64,000 bases of DNA, from NCBI RefSeq assembly GCF_035784015.1, contig NZ_JALKOW010000003.1; one strand, written 5' to 3'. Positions 62,589 to 64,000 of the stretch are shown here, piece after piece. The DNA is from Comamonas sp009360615 (lineage in GTDB: Bacteria; Pseudomonadota; Gammaproteobacteria; Burkholderiales; Burkholderiaceae_C). The notes below the pieces were generated by a model. That model worked only from the letters and a program-made list of their open reading frames with translations. It had not been told where the DNA came from and ran no database searches. Made by a program: the position numbers and the translations under genes. How positions within the stretch are numbered: position 1 is the stretch's first letter; every line of letters starts with the position of its first letter.

Positions 62589-64000
62589 ATGACAAGCAAA
62601 TACATGGCCCTGCCCAAAGGCATGAGCGAGAGCGGCTTTGATGCGGCCATCGCCCAATTCAGGAAAGCCCTGGGCGAAGACAATGTGATGATCAAGGACG
62701 AGCTGGTTCGTCCCTACACCAAGGTGATGATGGCTGTGCCCACCGAAGAGCACACACCTTCGGCCGTGGTGACGGCCACCACCGTGGAGCAGGTGCAGCA
62801 GGTCGTCAAGATCTGCAATGCGCACAAGGTGCCCGTGTGGACCATCTCCACCGGCCGCAACTTCGGCTACGGCTCGGCCGCACCGGGCCAGCGCGGCCAG
62901 GTGGTGCTGGATCTGCGCAAGATGAACAAGATCATCCACGTGGATCCCGAACTGTGCACGGCACTGGTCGAGCCCGGCGTGACCTACCAGATGCTCTACG
63001 ACTACCTCGAAGAGAACAACATTCCCTTGATGCTGTCGTTCTCGGCCCCCTCGGCCATTGCCGGCCCTCTGGGCAACACCATGGACCGAGGCGTGGGCTA
63101 CACGCCCTATGGCGAACATTTCATGATGCAGTGCGGCATGGAAGTGGTGATGGCCAACGGCGACGTACTGCGAACCGGCATGGGCGGCGTCAGGGGCGAC
63201 AAGGCCTGGCAGGTGTTCAAATGGGGTTACGGCCCGACACTGGACGGCATGTTCACCCAGTCCAACTACGGCATCTGCACCAAGATGGGTTTCTGGCTGA
63301 TGCCCAAGCCCCCGGTCTTCAAGCCGCTGGAAATCCAGTTCGACGACGACAGCGACATCTCCGAGATCGTGGAATTCATCCGCCCCCTGCGCATCTCCCA
63401 GGTCATCCCCAACTCCGTGGTGATCGCCGGCGTGCTGTGGGAAGCCTCCACCTGCAACACCCGCCGCTCCGACTACACCACCGAGCCCGGCCATACGCCC
63501 GACGCCATCCTCAAGCAGATCCAGAAGGACAAGCATCTGGGTGCCTGGAATGTGTACGCGGCGCTGTACGGCACCAGGGAGCAGGTTGACGTCAACTTCA
63601 AGATCGTGCAGGACGCGCTCAGGAAGCTGGGCAAGGGCCGCCTGATCACCGAAGAAATGGCTGGCGACACCCAGCCCTTCAAGTACCGTGCCCAGCTGAT
63701 GTCAGGCGTACCCAACCTGCAGGAATTCGGCCTCTACAACTGGCGCGGGGGTGGCGGCTCGATGTGGTTTGCCCCTGTGTCGCAGGCGCGCGGCAGCGAG
63801 TGCGACAAGCAGAAGTCACTGGCCAAGAAAATCCTCAACAAGCATGGCCTGGACTATGTGGGCGAGTTCATTGTCGGATGGCGCGACATGCACCATGTCA
63901 TCGACGTGCTATACGACCGCAGCAACGAAGAGGAAACCAGGCGTGCCAACGCCTGCTTTGCCGAGTTGCTGGACGAGTTCGAAAAGGAAGGCTATGCCGT
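62589..64000 (+). CDS. pchF: p-Cresol methylhydroxylase flavoprotein subunit (3' end beyond window)
   Basis: PchF oxidises p-cresol through a quinone methide to 4-hydroxybenzyl alcohol and then the aldehyde. About 470 codons of roughly 520 are present. The VAO-family FAD domain includes VWTISTGRNFGYGSAAPGQRG (key TGRNFGYG) and FSAPSAIAGPLGNTMDRGVGYT (key GPLGNTMDRG). Tyr383 in LYNWRGGGGSMWFAPVS corresponds to the tyrosine that carries covalent FAD (Tyr384 in the P. putida enzyme). AAGGAAAG precedes the ATG. There is no signal peptide, although the enzyme family acts in the periplasm. Confidence 0.93.
   Translation, partial: MTSKYMALPKGMSESGFDAAIAQFRKALGEDNVMIKDELVRPYTKVMMAVPTEEHTPSAVVTATTVEQVQQVVKICNAHKVPVWTISTGRNFGYGSAAPGQRGQVVLDLRKMNKIIHVDPELCTALVEPGVTYQMLYDYLEENNIPLMLSFSAPSAIAGPLGNTMDRGVGYTPYGEHFMMQCGMEVVMANGDVLRTGMGGVRGDKAWQVFKWGYGPTLDGMFTQSNYGICTKMGFWLMPKPPVFKPLEIQFDDDSDISEIVEFIRPLRISQVIPNSVVIAGVLWEASTCNTRRSDYTTEPGHTPDAILKQIQKDKHLGAWNVYAALYGTREQVDVNFKIVQDALRKLGKGRLITEEMAGDTQPFKYRAQLMSGVPNLQEFGLYNWRGGGGSMWFAPVSQARGSECDKQKSLAKKILNKHGLDYVGEFIVGWRDMHHVIDVLYDRSNEEETRRANACFAELLDEFEKEGYA

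Overview
The window reads as a chromosomal segment of a Comamonadaceae betaproteobacterium, most likely of the Comamonas testosteroni group. The partial 16S rRNA at the left edge has the variable-region sequence I associate with that group. The protein families, the high GC content and the dispersed repeats all fit. Nearly every gene is a recognisable chromosomal gene. I see no phage, integrase, insertion sequence or CRISPR array.

Layout. 1-1022 (minus): the 5' part of a 16S rRNA gene, its promoter region, and tRNA-Ser(GCU). 1077-6901 (minus): lysC, tilS, accA, an AlkA-type DNA glycosylase and cysS. 7124-9920 (plus): a TPR protein, two cyclophilins and lpxH. 10110-11756 (minus): a fatty acyl-CoA synthetase. 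12100-17062 (plus): a structured leader with an intrinsic terminator, then dnaG and rpoD. 17209-20314 (plus): an orphan Bug/TctC receptor with a ketopantoate reductase homologue, then an HxlR-type regulator and an FKBP isomerase. 20390-25899 (minus): a hypothetical gene and a ppsA / DUF4212 / Na+:solute symporter cluster, divergent from ppsR (plus). 27124-28515: a LysR regulator and a DUF2798 protein.

28595-35258 (minus): a six-gene haem-uptake operon in the order receptor, unknown gene, hmuS, hmuT, hmuU, hmuV, with a Fur-like box upstream. 35635-38797: ahpC and ahpF, divergent from bacterioferritin. Together these two blocks form an iron and peroxide module. 38862-41278 (minus): an ATP-grasp / Alpha-E pair of unknown product. 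41439-43928 (minus): comEC. 44137-45519 (plus): a RidA-family protein and pdxY. 45648-50970 (minus): parE, a lytic transglycosylase and parC. 51363-54264 (plus): an MFS transporter, a 43-residue membrane protein, an SDR and a methyltransferase. 54624-56696 (plus): dapA and bamC. 56947-58715 (minus): a repetitive Ala/Pro lipoprotein and a RoxA/YcfD-type ribosomal oxygenase.

The right edge (58787-64000) is a p-cresol methylhydroxylase locus. An AraC/FeaR-type regulator (minus) diverges from pchA (aldehyde dehydrogenase), pchC (cytochrome c), pchX (unknown, with a twin-arginine signal) and pchF (flavoprotein, cut by the window end). Its logic is oxidation of p-cresol to 4-hydroxybenzaldehyde in the periplasm, electron transfer to cytochrome c, and oxidation of the aldehyde to 4-hydroxybenzoate.

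The points I consider most worth following are: PchX as a possible Tat export carrier for the signal-less PchF; a tandem TTGTGCACA operator ahead of pchA; an EF-hand loop inside the Na+ symporter; the unexplained leader RNA before dnaG; the unknown gene in the haem operon; the minimal ATP-grasp/Alpha-E system; and the transglycosylase gene between parE and parC.
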